A stretch of DNA of 34,195 bases from Paracamarosporium sp. OC-R06-R3. Lineage: Eukaryota > Ascomycota > Dothideomycetes > Pleosporales > Didymosphaeriaceae. Below, in pieces: positions 1 through 12,700 of this stretch (the first letter of the stretch is position 1; each line of letters opens with the position of its first letter). The notes below the pieces were generated by a model. It made no database searches. It was not told where the DNA came from and saw only the letters and a program-made list of their open reading frames with translations. The stretch is taken from the NCBI GenBank assembly GCA_019828545.1, contig JACVRA010000436.1, forward strand, positions 83,370-117,564, read 5' to 3'. The position numbers were made by a program, and so were the translations under genes.

Positions 1-827
1 ATTTTCGTCAAAAACAACACTCCAGATACTGATTTCACTGATGCTAAAAAGATTGAAAGCACATATGCTTTAGAGGTGCAGAATTATCTGAAGAAGATCT
101 CTGGAGCATGGCATGCTAGAGTCATTGACTACAACGTATGTGAACGCGATCTGCAACCTAGCATATGCCCTCAGGGCAGGTACATGATACGGCTGGAGTT
201 TGACTCATTAGCTAGGTTCGAAGATGACACCCAACCTTCCCCATATCAGAGGGGGAAACATACGAGCATCAGCAGCCAGCAGCACTTGTGCATCTGGGTA
301 GGGAATTAATACACCACGGTTCAAAAAAAAAACTTGACACTTAGTAACACTCCATCAAATTTCTCCCATGCAGAAGCAGTAAATATGCTTAAAGTTCTAT
401 ATGGAGCTGCCCATGGAGAACAGATCATGAAGCATATATGGGCAATATTCAACTAAGTGTAGTCTAGACCTATTTCTGTATTCAGAAACGCTGCACCTGT
501 TGCCTCACTCGGCACGTTTACTTACAGATCCAACTCAGTGTCTGGCGTCCCCTTCGTGGGCCTTTCTTTGACTGGCCGATCGCAGTTTGCGATGCGCGAA
601 CATTCGATCTCCAGCGAGATGCAGTGAGTGCAGATACGGTGCATTTAGAATGGGCATATGAGAACGTCTTGATACACTATCATGATGATCAGAGATGGCA
701 TTACTTTTCTGGGTTGAATGATGCGGAGAATATAGTGTTCAAATGCACTGATAGTGATATGGGGCCCTGTGGTCGTGAGTGTGATCTATTCTCTAAGCAT
801 AGTTATAGCGCCACAATAACGACATGA
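1..827 (+). pseudogene. AsaB/CmcJ-like hydroxylase/desaturase, 5'-truncated and probably decayed
   Basis: The reading frame is open from base 1, so the 5' end lies outside the window. The opening segment (DFTDAKKIES, then VIDYNV) and the closing segment at about 531-827 (VWRPLRGPFFDWPIAVCDAR, then RWHYFSGL and FKCTDSD) match the fungal CmcJ/AsaB family of putative oxidoreductases, often found as tailoring enzymes in secondary metabolism. An intron from about 180 to 250 (donor GTACAT, acceptor CAGAG) would join the first exon to a frame reading QQPAALVH, another family motif. After that the frame is lost around an A10 run at about 325-334, and stops follow. A second intron ending TTACAG near 528 is possible. 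I infer a degraded copy. A sequencing slip in the homopolymer is the alternative. Confidence 0.6.
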
Positions 828-837
828 TGAGTGCTGA

Positions 838-1134
838 CTACCTAGTCCAGCGAGCCCTCACGCAGCATTTGAGCTTCCAATCATAACGCTCGGAGTCAAG
901 GACGCGAGCATGGGTAAGATGAGCATCGAGCGACTTGTGGAGGAAAGGCGGGAAGGCGCGCGGAGGTTGTCGGCCCATCACAAACACATCTGTAAGCTGT
1001 AAAAATCGGGCTTGCATACGGGAGACCCCATGGTCCGCGATTTTTATGTCTTTGACGAGACTCATTTTGCTATCGAGCAACGCGTCTCCATCTGCTTGAC
1101 TGAGGCAGTAGACGGAGTTTTCAGCGGTACGCAA
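838..1134 (-). other. Possible fragment of a fungal transcription-factor-like C-terminal region
   Basis: A 98-codon frame without an ATG at its true 5' end contains the segment RAFPPFLHKSL, which resembles the 'PPFIH' region seen in the C-terminal part of many fungal Zn2Cys6-type proteins. No DNA-binding domain is visible next to it and the frame ends abruptly on both sides. It lies between two pseudogenes, so it is at best another relic. Chance openness is a real alternative. Confidence 0.2.
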
Positions 1135-1171
1135 CTGACCTGATAAAATCAGTTTAAAGATTTGCTGCTAA

Positions 1172-2058
1172 GTTGGCTGGTTAGTGTTCGTGTGGCTAGA
1201 CAGTGGCAAGGAATTTGACAAGGACAGTGAGGAGCGTGATCCTTGGTCTTTGAAAAGTTCACAGGGGCACTACCTGCCCATTATCAAGCACAAGAATATG
1301 GTCGCGCTCAAGAGCCAGAAGGCAATGTCTCAAGATTACAGTGCGAGTCCCAAGCACGCCCTCAGTGCGTCGCTCACGCATTGCGACTATGGGCGCTCAT
1401 TGCGCCCTTTGGTCATGGCGACGGATGCCTTCTATGCACTCACTGAAGTCTTCTCCCTCTTCTCCTAATCCGAAATGGCCTTCCTAAACCTGATCGAACA
1501 CAAACTAGACGGTTATACGGAGCCGGGCGAGCGAGAATTCGACATGCTACCGAATCTAAAATACGTGACCATGATTCTATACCAGCACATCCGGAAGATG
1601 GACCAGATTCTCGACAGCATTAATAACACGAGCAACAGGAAATGGCCCAAAGCAGAAAAAGAGGAACACATTAGAAAGGCAAATGGCGTGTGTAAAGATT
1701 TGATGCAGGACTTTACGCATCTCCGGAACCGGGCGCAGCAGATGCACACTCGCTGTAATGAAGCCATCACAATACTCATGAGCAGTATTTCCATCGTTGA
1801 ATCAAGTCAGGCCATTGATCAGGCCGAGCGCGTCATGAAACTCACCCTGTTAGCCTTCGTTTTCGTTCCCCTCTCCTTCACGACCTCCTTCTTTGGCATG
1901 AATGTACAAGAGTTGGATCCAACAATGGCCACTTGTGGTGATGGGCCGTCCTTTCTGTTTTCGTCTTCGGATTCTCCTTTGTATGCTTCTTCTTTGATAT
2001 TCGACGTCCTTTTGTAGCTCTTTGGCCTCTAGTAATGTCGGTCATGGATCGGTTGTGA
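1172..2058 (+). pseudogene. CorA-like Mg2+ transporter pseudogene
   Basis: Family: CorA-like divalent cation channels, with two C-terminal membrane helices joined by a GMN-containing loop. What is seen: a frame starting WLVFVWLDSGK, then YALTEVFSLFS, an in-frame TAA at 1466-1468, and the same frame resuming at once as SEMAFLNLIEHKLDGY. It continues through a helical region to membrane helix 1 (LTLLAFVFVPLSFTTSFF) and the signature GMN at 1895-1903. Helix 2 is not in that frame. It is found in another frame from 1942 (WAVLSVFVFGFSFVCFFF), runs to a TGA at 2056-2058 and is directly preceded by an in-frame TGA. No GT-AG pair can bridge the gap between the helices. One nonsense codon, one frameshift and one further stop mark a dead gene. 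The true N-terminus is not resolved. Confidence 0.75.
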
Positions 2059-2417
2059 ACTATTCTTTTCTATCTTGATCGCCACTACTATCCGCAGAGA
2101 AGTATGATACGGGGAACGTCATTGGGCAACCCAAAACATAACCTCGCGCGTCTCCATTGAGAATGGTCTACCAGATGATTTTAGTATATCTTGAGTTGAC
2201 TCGAAGAAAAATTCACCTGCTCGAGGAGACCGGCTTACGTTCATGAACCCTGTAGATGAGCTTGCAGATTAGAGATGTAAATTTGGACATGGGAACGGCC
2301 TCAGGGGTATCCTAGTAAATGGAATAGTACCACTGTTGAGAAGACACTAAAAGGCTAACAATTTGAGTCATTAACTTCTTCGTTGATTACTATCATTTAT
2401 TATGACAATTGTCATTC
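2059..2417. other. Intergenic, no gene seen
   Basis: No convincing frame on either strand. This is the 3' side of both the CorA-like pseudogene and the convergent polygalacturonase gene. Confidence 0.6.
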
Positions 2418-4064
2418 TCAACCGTTAGTCGTGTCACGGTCGCCATCTGTTGGGACACAATTGATGTTTAGAAGACTCTCGTCAATGTTGGCACACTCCC
2501 ATTCTGTGGTGTTGCCACTGGGCACGTTGATGGTGATATTTTCGGCTCTGATGTTGCTGCATCGCTGTCATGGTATTAGATTTTGGTTCCATATTTGACT
2601 ATGATGGCTTGCTTTGGAACTTACGTCAGGCGCGCTGCAGATCAGCGTTCCAGCCTCTGGATCCGTAGACGCGCTAGTCGTGCCCCACAGATTTCTAATC
2701 GTAACATCCTCTATTGTTAAGTTTGCAGGGAATTCCTGGCAAAGCGTTTGGTTCTTTTGGCCGTAGCACTGCGTGATGGTGATGGCACGGTCGTTGTTAA
2801 TGCTGTGGAGGGTGTCGTAAGTCACGTTTCGTACGTAGCCGAGACCGCCTCCGCCATTAAGAAGCTCCTGGAAGCTAGACTGGATGCCAGGCCAAACCTT
2901 GATGCGGGCAAAGTCGCTCGCGTTGGTCATAGTGACGTTGTAGACGTATAAATTCTCGACGATATCAGTTAGATTGGCATATTGGCCAAGAGAACCGACG
3001 GATATGCCATGGGAGCCGATACAGTTTAGGTTTTGTATGATGACGTTCGTGCTGTTGGGTTTGAATGATACGCAGTCTAGTCACGATATCAGTCCTGGGG
3101 GAGTTGGCAGCAAGTCGAGTGTGCATCGGTACGTACCGTCAGTGTTTTCGACAAAGGAGTTCTGGATGACGACATTGTCCGATCGGTAGGTGTCCCAGCC
3201 ATCTGAGTTAGCGATTTTTACGCCACCAGTACTCTGTTAGGTTTTAGCCTTCAACTCTGGGATGTTATCGATCTAGTGAGTTTACCTTCGCTTGGATGTC
3301 CAAGTCGCTGACGATGATATCAGTAGAGTTGGCGATAATGTTGAACCACTACCACAAATGTAAGTAGATACAACAATGCCAGAGTTCAGCACTACTTACG
3401 TTAGGAGAGTTACGCATCCGAAGGTTCGACATACTCCCGCCCTTCAAACCATCGATAGAAAAGAGAATCGGCCGGAGCAACTGGATATCGGTATCAGCAT
3501 CAAAACCCAGACTGGTGATCGTCTTCGAAGGTTTACCGTCTTATTGGTCACAATTTCCTCCCAATACGCTTGACCATGGCCATCGATGACTGACTTGCCA
3601 TTGCTCAAGTCACCATAGATGTTCACATCTTCGCCACCCCACTTCCAGAAAGTCGACATGTTCTGGAAGTCATACTTGAAGCTGTTCGAAGCCCAGTAAT
3701 AAACATCGTTGGCGTTGAAGTGTATTTCGCCGGTAATGACAACGTCCACGTGCTTGAGGAACGTGAGATCCAATGGTGAGCTGACAAGGTACGACTTGTC
3801 GAGGATGACTGTGCCGCCGTTGTTGCATTTCTTGAATGCGGTTTTGATTCTGGCTGCGTCGTCGCGGTCGGCTTTCTTTCCGGGTTTGACGAAACATTTC
3901 TTTTTCTCGTCTCGGGGTGCTGAGCATGGAAATTCTTTACCCGAGTTATACGGAGCGGGCGTCAGCACAGGACGCGCGGGTATTTTGGGCTCACCACTCG
4001 CGGGTGACGACGCAACCAAAGAGGCGCAGATCGTGAGCACATGGCACAACTTGTTAAAATGCAT
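2418..4064 (-). CDS. Secreted exo-polygalacturonase (glycoside hydrolase family 28)
   Basis: Predicted exons on the minus strand: 4064-3537, 3480-3400, 3348-3286, 3233-3137, 3076-2625 and 2564-2418, giving 455 residues; every intron is GT-AG and 48-60 nt. GH28 exo-enzymes cleave galacturonic acid from the ends of pectin chains outside the cell. The protein opens with a signal peptide ([19 protein letters not shown]). Family signatures in order are the beta-helix segment [36 protein letters not shown] with the catalytic Asp pair at about D256/D257, [13 protein letters not shown] with the active-site His at about H279, and ARIKVWPG with the substrate-binding RIK at about 314-316. The [12 protein letters not shown] form is typical of fungal exo- rather than endo-polygalacturonases. 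The DD motif is split by an intron after the first base of the second Asp codon. The gene looks intact. Confidence 0.93.
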
Positions 4065-6939
<2,875 letters not shown>

Positions 6940-7807
6940 ATGGTACCCAGATGTAGGTTAATATATCGACCTGGGGTGAGACTATTCGCATCTTCTATTG
7001 CTCTTCGAACAGATCCAGAGACTACGCTATCAATAATACATAATAAAAGCACTGCAAATAGTCTCTTTCATTGCTTCCTAAGCGTTCCAACTTTATTTCC
7101 AAATTCCTGCGATTTTGCGATCGCTCATGCTGCGGGCGTACTTCTGCACTTTCTTCGTGTATGCCTAGTCGTTTACCATACCCCATAACTACCGTACCTG
7201 TTTATTATGAGCTTATAGACATGATGAGATTACTCTACAAGAATAGAGCCGCATTTCTCTCAGTTGTGTGTCTCCGCCCTCTCGTCGAACTTCGCGAAGC
7301 CGTATCGCCTAGTCTTGCAGCTATCTTCGAGCACTATACAGCCCGTATCGACGTCTCGTAGTCGAGAGGATTGGAAAGTTGTGGCGACGATGACAAACAC
7401 TGTCTTGAAGGCGTAATGTTGGTAGCATATGTACCGAAGACAACGTAGATAGGCTTGCACCGCAACTGGATCGTTTTATATAACGTCAATCCTCGGCTTA
7501 GACTCTCAACCCCAAGCCGTCCAAAACAGGATATCGAAAGAGTATTTACAAGATATCAGAGAGGATCTGACGACCTCGTTATGGTAGGACGGGATGAGTT
7601 GAACGGAGACGCCATTCAAATAATTTTTGACGCTGGCACCAGTTTTATCGAGAGTGGGCCTTCAGGTTTTTCCAATAATGGTAGTCTCTACTCTATTCCT
7701 ACAGTTTGATAGATAATCGAGGGAATTTCGCTAGAATTGTATCGCGAAACAAATCAACCTTGTTGTAAACTCACTCTTCTAATACCCTATTTCTTAATCT
7801 ACAGATC
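6940..7807. other. Intergenic, 3' ends of two convergent genes
   Basis: About 870 bp between the stop codons of the halogenase and the GMC oxidoreductase. Short frames here (for example 7455-7709) show no family motif. It probably holds both 3' UTRs. Confidence 0.55.
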
Positions 7808-10007
7808 CTACATCGTTTCTGCTTTCGTTTCTCTTTCATGCTCATCATTTAAGATAACCTCAAATGCCTTCCTGCTCAAGGTGAATGTCGGCCCATTAGG
7901 CATTGCCCCAGGCACGCGCGGAAACACACTTGCATCAACGATCCTCAGCCCTCTGACGCCCTTGACCCTAAATTTACTATCAACACAAGCCTCTGCACTA
8001 GTCGCATTCGCAGGTCCCATCCGACAGCTCGACGTGGCATGGTGTCCAAATGACTGATCCATGATACTCTGTCTCACGCCAACTGCAGGATCGGGCAGGG
8101 TCGTAGTGTACGGAATACCGGTGGCGTTGAAGATGCGGAACATCAGGTCTGCAGCATCAGACAGGGCCTGCAGATCTGTCTCTGAATTGTGCGTGAAGTA
8201 GTTAAAGTTGATCGCTGGCGCGATGCGCGGGTCCCTGGAGCGTAGCTTAACAGTGCCTGCTGGATTCGCCGTCTGCATTCGAACGACGGATGTGGTCCAG
8301 TAGAATGGGTTTGGCGTGCTGTTCGAGTAGCCTGGGTAGAAGCCGTCGCCAGCAAAATTGGGCAGACTGAGGAAGAAGAGGTCTGAGTCCAAGTCCCAGG
8401 ACATACTGCTGCGGTAGGTCATGAATAGCCCGCTGACGGAAGCATACTCGCCTGTGCCGTTGACTTGCCAGGCGACGAAGCAAGGATCCGAGAGATTGTA
8501 CATGCCAGTACAGGCGGACGAAGCATTGACCCAGGGAACTTCGGCTCGAACCTGAATCGGGGCTTCGTAGTTATCTTGCATGAAGTTGCCCTGTTGTAAG
8601 AATTAGTGTCTTATGCTACCTTTTGAGCCATTAGCCAGATATCAGACGTACTACAGCAGGAAGATCGACGATAACAGGAATGCCATGCTGTTCCAATTCC
8701 TCGCGTGGACCAATACCACTCAGTTTTAGGATCTGGGGGGTATTGAACGTCCCCCCCGAAACAATGACCTCCTTCTTTGCACGTACACTTCTACTTTCGC
8801 CAGTTTGTGATTCATTATATCGCTGATCAACAGAGTAGAGTCCCTCACCTACCATATACTCGACCCCAACGGCTTTAGCACTGTTGTTCTCGCAATGTTC
8901 GAACAGGATCCGGGTTGCGAGGGAATGCAGACTGACAGTGAGTGGATGCCCAGCCTCGACGACACTGTTGATATAGTCGGCGATACTACTCCTGCTTCCA
9001 GTAGTGGGACTTATCGCATCGGGAAGCACGAAGAAAGACGGTACATAACGATTGTTTTCCAGCCTATTGATGTCGCGGTTGAGTAGCCGGCGCATCTCTA
9101 CGGTGTCACTGATATTGATGCCTTCGACTTCGCGAAACGTTTGTTTGTAAACTTCGGCTACATTCGAAAAATCAAGCAGAGGTGAGCGGTTACTATGACT
9201 GCTCTATAAGCGTGGTGGTTATCAGTAAATAGTAGAATTGATAATAGGGGAGCATCTTACCTGAATGTAGCCATCGAATCCATGCCCTGGAGTTCCATAA
9301 GGTACGTATGTACAATTTTCAAGGTCCATGAAGTGCCGGCGCATACTTTCGTGACCCCAGGATTCATCCAGTGTGATGTTCGCTATGTAGTCCCATTCAT
9401 TATCAGGTGCCCATGCGAAATTCATTGCGTTGACCTGCGAGCTGCCTCCGAGAGTAGCACCTCGTGGATACATGAGACCCAGTCTATGTACCGATGTCAG
9501 TTTTAGCTCTATTCTAAGTCAAGAGGAAAGACCTACGGCGTTGCACCAGTCGGTGGGTCTACGCCAATGTAGTAGGACCCATTGCTTTGTACATATGTAT
9601 ATTTGCTGTCACGACGGGCTTGTGTTTCATTGTTTCCGTAATGCTCGACGAAGAACTGCCATCCGTGCGGAGCAGTCTCAGCAGCACGGGGAGACCTTCA
9701 TATCTTGTCAATTCTGGGGGTATGACAGAGACGGAAAGTGATAGGCACTCACAGAGAAGGAATTCGCTGCGCAATATCCTTCGAGTTATCTCCTCCAGCT
9801 TCAATGAGAAAGACAGAAGCTCCACTCATGGCCAGATTGGCTCTATATCTTGGTGTTAGCAGGGATATTAATGTGTCTCGTTCCAACTAACGCAAGTTGG
9901 CCACCGCCAGGACCTGACCCGATGATAACATAGTCATACTCTGTATGGAGAGAAGCTAGAACAACTCGGCCACTTAGGAGTAACGTAGCCAAGAGAGTGT
10001 GTATCAT
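7808..10007 (-). CDS. Secreted GMC (glucose-methanol-choline) oxidoreductase
   Basis: Exons on the minus strand: 10007-9892, 9842-9753, 9695-9537, 9483-9261, 9203-8652 and 8590-7808, giving 640 residues in one consistent frame. GMC enzymes are FAD flavoproteins that oxidise alcohols or sugars to carbonyls, passing electrons to O2 or another acceptor. The N-terminus is a signal peptide ([19 protein letters not shown]). It is followed at once by the FAD motif [11 protein letters not shown] (26-36) and QLAANLA, then the GMC signature region [17 protein letters not shown] and the second signature [19 protein letters not shown]. The C-terminus has [11 protein letters not shown] (His at about 563/564), [11 protein letters not shown] and an Asn at about 612 where the second catalytic His/Asn is expected. 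Several N-glycosylation sequons suit secretion. The substrate is unknown; aryl-alcohol oxidase or glucose dehydrogenase are both possible. Confidence 0.9.
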
Positions 10008-11081
10008 GATTTCGGGATTAGGGTCCTTTTCTTTTTTTTCTTTTGGATGCGCCGCAATCGAATGGATGAGGTTGGTTTGATTAAAAAGAATTTAACGGTG
10101 TACTACTAAATTGGACAATTGATTGATCTCTGAAGGGATGTCTCCTTAGCAGCTTAATATATAGTAGTAGAGTCTTCCTACACGCCGAAACAAAATAGCC
10201 GCTCATCGAGGGCCAAAAGCACCAAATATCTGGATATAGCCAGATTGAAGTCCAATTCCATTCCATGATCAACTCGGCGATGTACTTTTGGATGGTAGCT
10301 GATCCTAAGTTGTATTGGTTTCATGGGCTAAGTCATATCTTACGTCATCTTGTAATAAAACTACCACATTAGGCCAGCATTATGGCCCCGCCAAGAGTAC
10401 CTTTAGGACTAATTTGGGTTGTACTTGTAAGGAAGCTTCGTAACTCCTACCCTCTAAGTCCGCTATCTACATTTCTTACTCATAAAAGGAGCCAGCGCCG
10501 CATTGACCGCGCCGCCGTCAGCTGTAGCCTGCGACCCGGACAGACCACTTGTACGCACTGAGATGAACGCGGACAAAAACATGTGGAATTCAAATAAGTC
10601 AACACGATTCGAAAGTGATGTTTGATTCTTTCAGCAGCAAACGGTGCATTGATGTGAACAGAAAGGTCGGCAGCAGCAATGCAAAGGAAATTACACACGA
10701 GAATGTCTTATAATAAGTTCTTGATGCTCATTTCGACAGAAATGACTCGTCCTTGTGTGCAATCAAGTTGGAATATCAGAACGTTGTATCCAGTGTATTA
10801 CGTGTCGAGCCTATGATTTTCTTACTCTGCCGGGTGAGCTTATTATTTGTTCGGTTGTTTCCTTAGCGTCACGTACGCTTGAAAACTGATTAGTAAGTTC
10901 TTTGATTTCTAGCCTGCGGACACTCGAAGAAATTACTTGAAGACCCTCAACTATCTGACCATCGTTTACAAAGACTATACACAAGATACCTCTCCTTCTA
11001 ATATTATTTAGATGTTATAATTTCCCCATCTTTAATATCAACAAGCGCTTGCAATCCTGTTAAAATTTTTCCTGTTGTTAC

Positions 11082-11190
11082 TGTCGCGATGAGGCAGAGC
11101 GGACAGTACGCAGNNCAGCTAGAAAGTAAGTCGCAACCACGCCGCAGTAGGAGCAACTATCTTGCAGGGTAAGAGCCATAAACCGTGACA
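11082..11190 (-). mobile_element. LTR copy (solo LTR or gapped retrotransposon), broken by NN
   Basis: This matches, in reverse orientation, the 195 bp LTR at 33895-34089. The first 32 bp (11082-11113) and last 75 bp (11116-11190) align with only four differences, and the roughly 88 bp between them are replaced by NN at 11114-11115. The ends are TG and CA. Flanking pentamers GTTAC (11077-11081) and GTCAC (11191-11195) differ by one C/T and look like a mutated target-site duplication. NN probably marks a gap of unknown true size, so either the missing part of one LTR or a whole internal retrotransposon could be hidden there. Confidence 0.75.
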
Positions 11191-11749
11191 GTCACAGGTA
11201 CGTAGGGCTACCTCAACGAGCGTCAAGCGTAATTATATAAGTGAATCTGGAATTACTACCACACATAACATGATAAGCCTCCATTCCAAGCCCTGTCATC
11301 GAGGATGTAGAACCGAGTTCCTCTTTCAATTTGCGCGAGATCCTCCGTGGCCACGCGATGAACAATAGGCAAAATCTCTGAAGGCGTCTACTCAAAGTTC
11401 AATCACCACTTCTATAGCGTTAAGCTGGCGGGGTGTCAACGCATGGCTTTATTTTGGGAAGATGATCAGCATTTACCCATGAGGATACGAAACATTATTG
11501 GTCTTCGCCCATCAATGCTTACTGCAGGGTAATTGATTGAGAAGTGTATATGGGTGCTCGAGACGTAGCTTAGTTGATATCTTGATTCTCTCTCTCTTTA
11601 CTCTCTAGACACCTTCCTAGATCATAGCCCACACCTGAAAATAAGCCACTCACTCATTCCGAGCTCCACACAAAAATCTAAGGAAATAACAGAATTAGTA
11701 TGGGAGAATGAGGCGACAATAGTTAGGAGGCTGATAAAGAGAAAGTAGC

Positions 11750-11975
11750 AGGTAGAGAGCGAAAGGAACCAGCGGCGAAGGAAGCGGAAAAGGAGCGATG
11801 GGAATAGTCGTTTGAGGCAGAGAGACTTTGAAAGCTGAGATCACAAAACGACAATTTAGAGCTGGAGCTAGAGCAGGCCAGGCAGAGAGAAAACTAGGCA
11901 AAGTGAGCAGAGAGATTATTGATGGAACCTGGAGCTGACTATGATAGCGAGCAATATTTTCGAAGTAGCAAGTAA
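11750..11975 (+). pseudogene. Decayed coiled-coil-like coding remnant
   Basis: One forward frame reads as a charged heptad-like helix rich in Glu, Arg, Lys and Gln (for example NDNLELELEQARQRE, then AERLLMEPGAD). It is interrupted by several TAG and TGA codons and ends with TAA at 11973-11975. The pattern suggests a once-coding helical protein tail, possibly from a transposon, but I cannot name the family. The purine-rich composition alone could also produce this look. Confidence 0.3.
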
Positions 11976-12495
11976 TATTCCAACATCTTTGTCGATTTTT
12001 AGAGATAGTGGATTCTCATGAGCGCTTCCCATATCGACAACTCTAACAAAGACACATCAACACCTATGTCCATAATATCCGCCATGTCCCATCGCCATTC
12101 GCCGCAACATGACGCGCCACTCGAACTCGAACCCTCGCTTGCCGTACTGACGCACTACCGCCATCCGCTGATATCTGCACCCACGCCTTCCCCGACTATA
12201 TCACATATACGTCATTGATAATGGCGACGTGTGATACCACTTCTTCGTTCTGTCTAGGGTTCAGATACAGCGAGAGAGCGTTGAGTCTTAGGTCCGTTAT
12301 GGTCTCAGTGGAGCAGTAGGTTGCAAAGTCATAGGATTTTTTTTTGGAATCGATCAGACTTTGTTGAACAAAAGCACTATTGACAGTTATGGGAAAAGCA
12401 AAATACAAAACTGTATTATTCTAGAAGAATAAGCGGGTTTCACATGGTACATAATAGGAAATCTAAAGATTCAAGCGTATTAGTAAGTCCTTATC

Positions 12496-12517
12496 TGGCC
12501 CCAAGCCAGTGGGGCCA
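12496..12517. repeat. Perfect inverted repeat, 7 bp arms
   Basis: TGGCCCC and GGGGCCA flank an 8 nt loop about 190 bp upstream of the HET gene's ATG. It could be an element terminus or a regulatory palindrome; the sequence does not decide. Confidence 0.4.
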
Positions 12518-12542
12518 GCCGCGCTAGTGCCTGCGCCCTTTT

Positions 12543-12557
12543 AGCCGTCACTCGGCT
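12543..12557. repeat. Perfect inverted repeat, 5 bp arms
   Basis: AGCCG and CGGCT separated by 5 nt, 25 bp after the larger hairpin. The short arms could arise by chance. It is recorded because two palindromes are stacked in front of the HET gene. Confidence 0.25.
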
Positions 12558-12700
12558 GCCTACGCGCGAACGTCGTGTTCATACGACACACAGCTACAGT
12601 GTATGGAAAACAAACCAGACTCAGTGCAACCTACATATCAACACGTTCGAATTTTGCATTCCGGTCGGTACCTTGCCCAGCTACCGCAAGGGCGCTAGCC

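Larger units (their letters stand above)
10008..12700. other. Gene-poor, repeat-bearing stretch
   Basis: No intact gene is supported over about 2.7 kb. It contains an LTR copy interrupted by an assembly gap, a decayed coiled-coil-like frame and two small hairpins, each listed separately. The remaining short frames (10081-10272, 10480-10698, 12018-12218, 12196-12408) have no recognisable motif. Confidence 0.6.
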
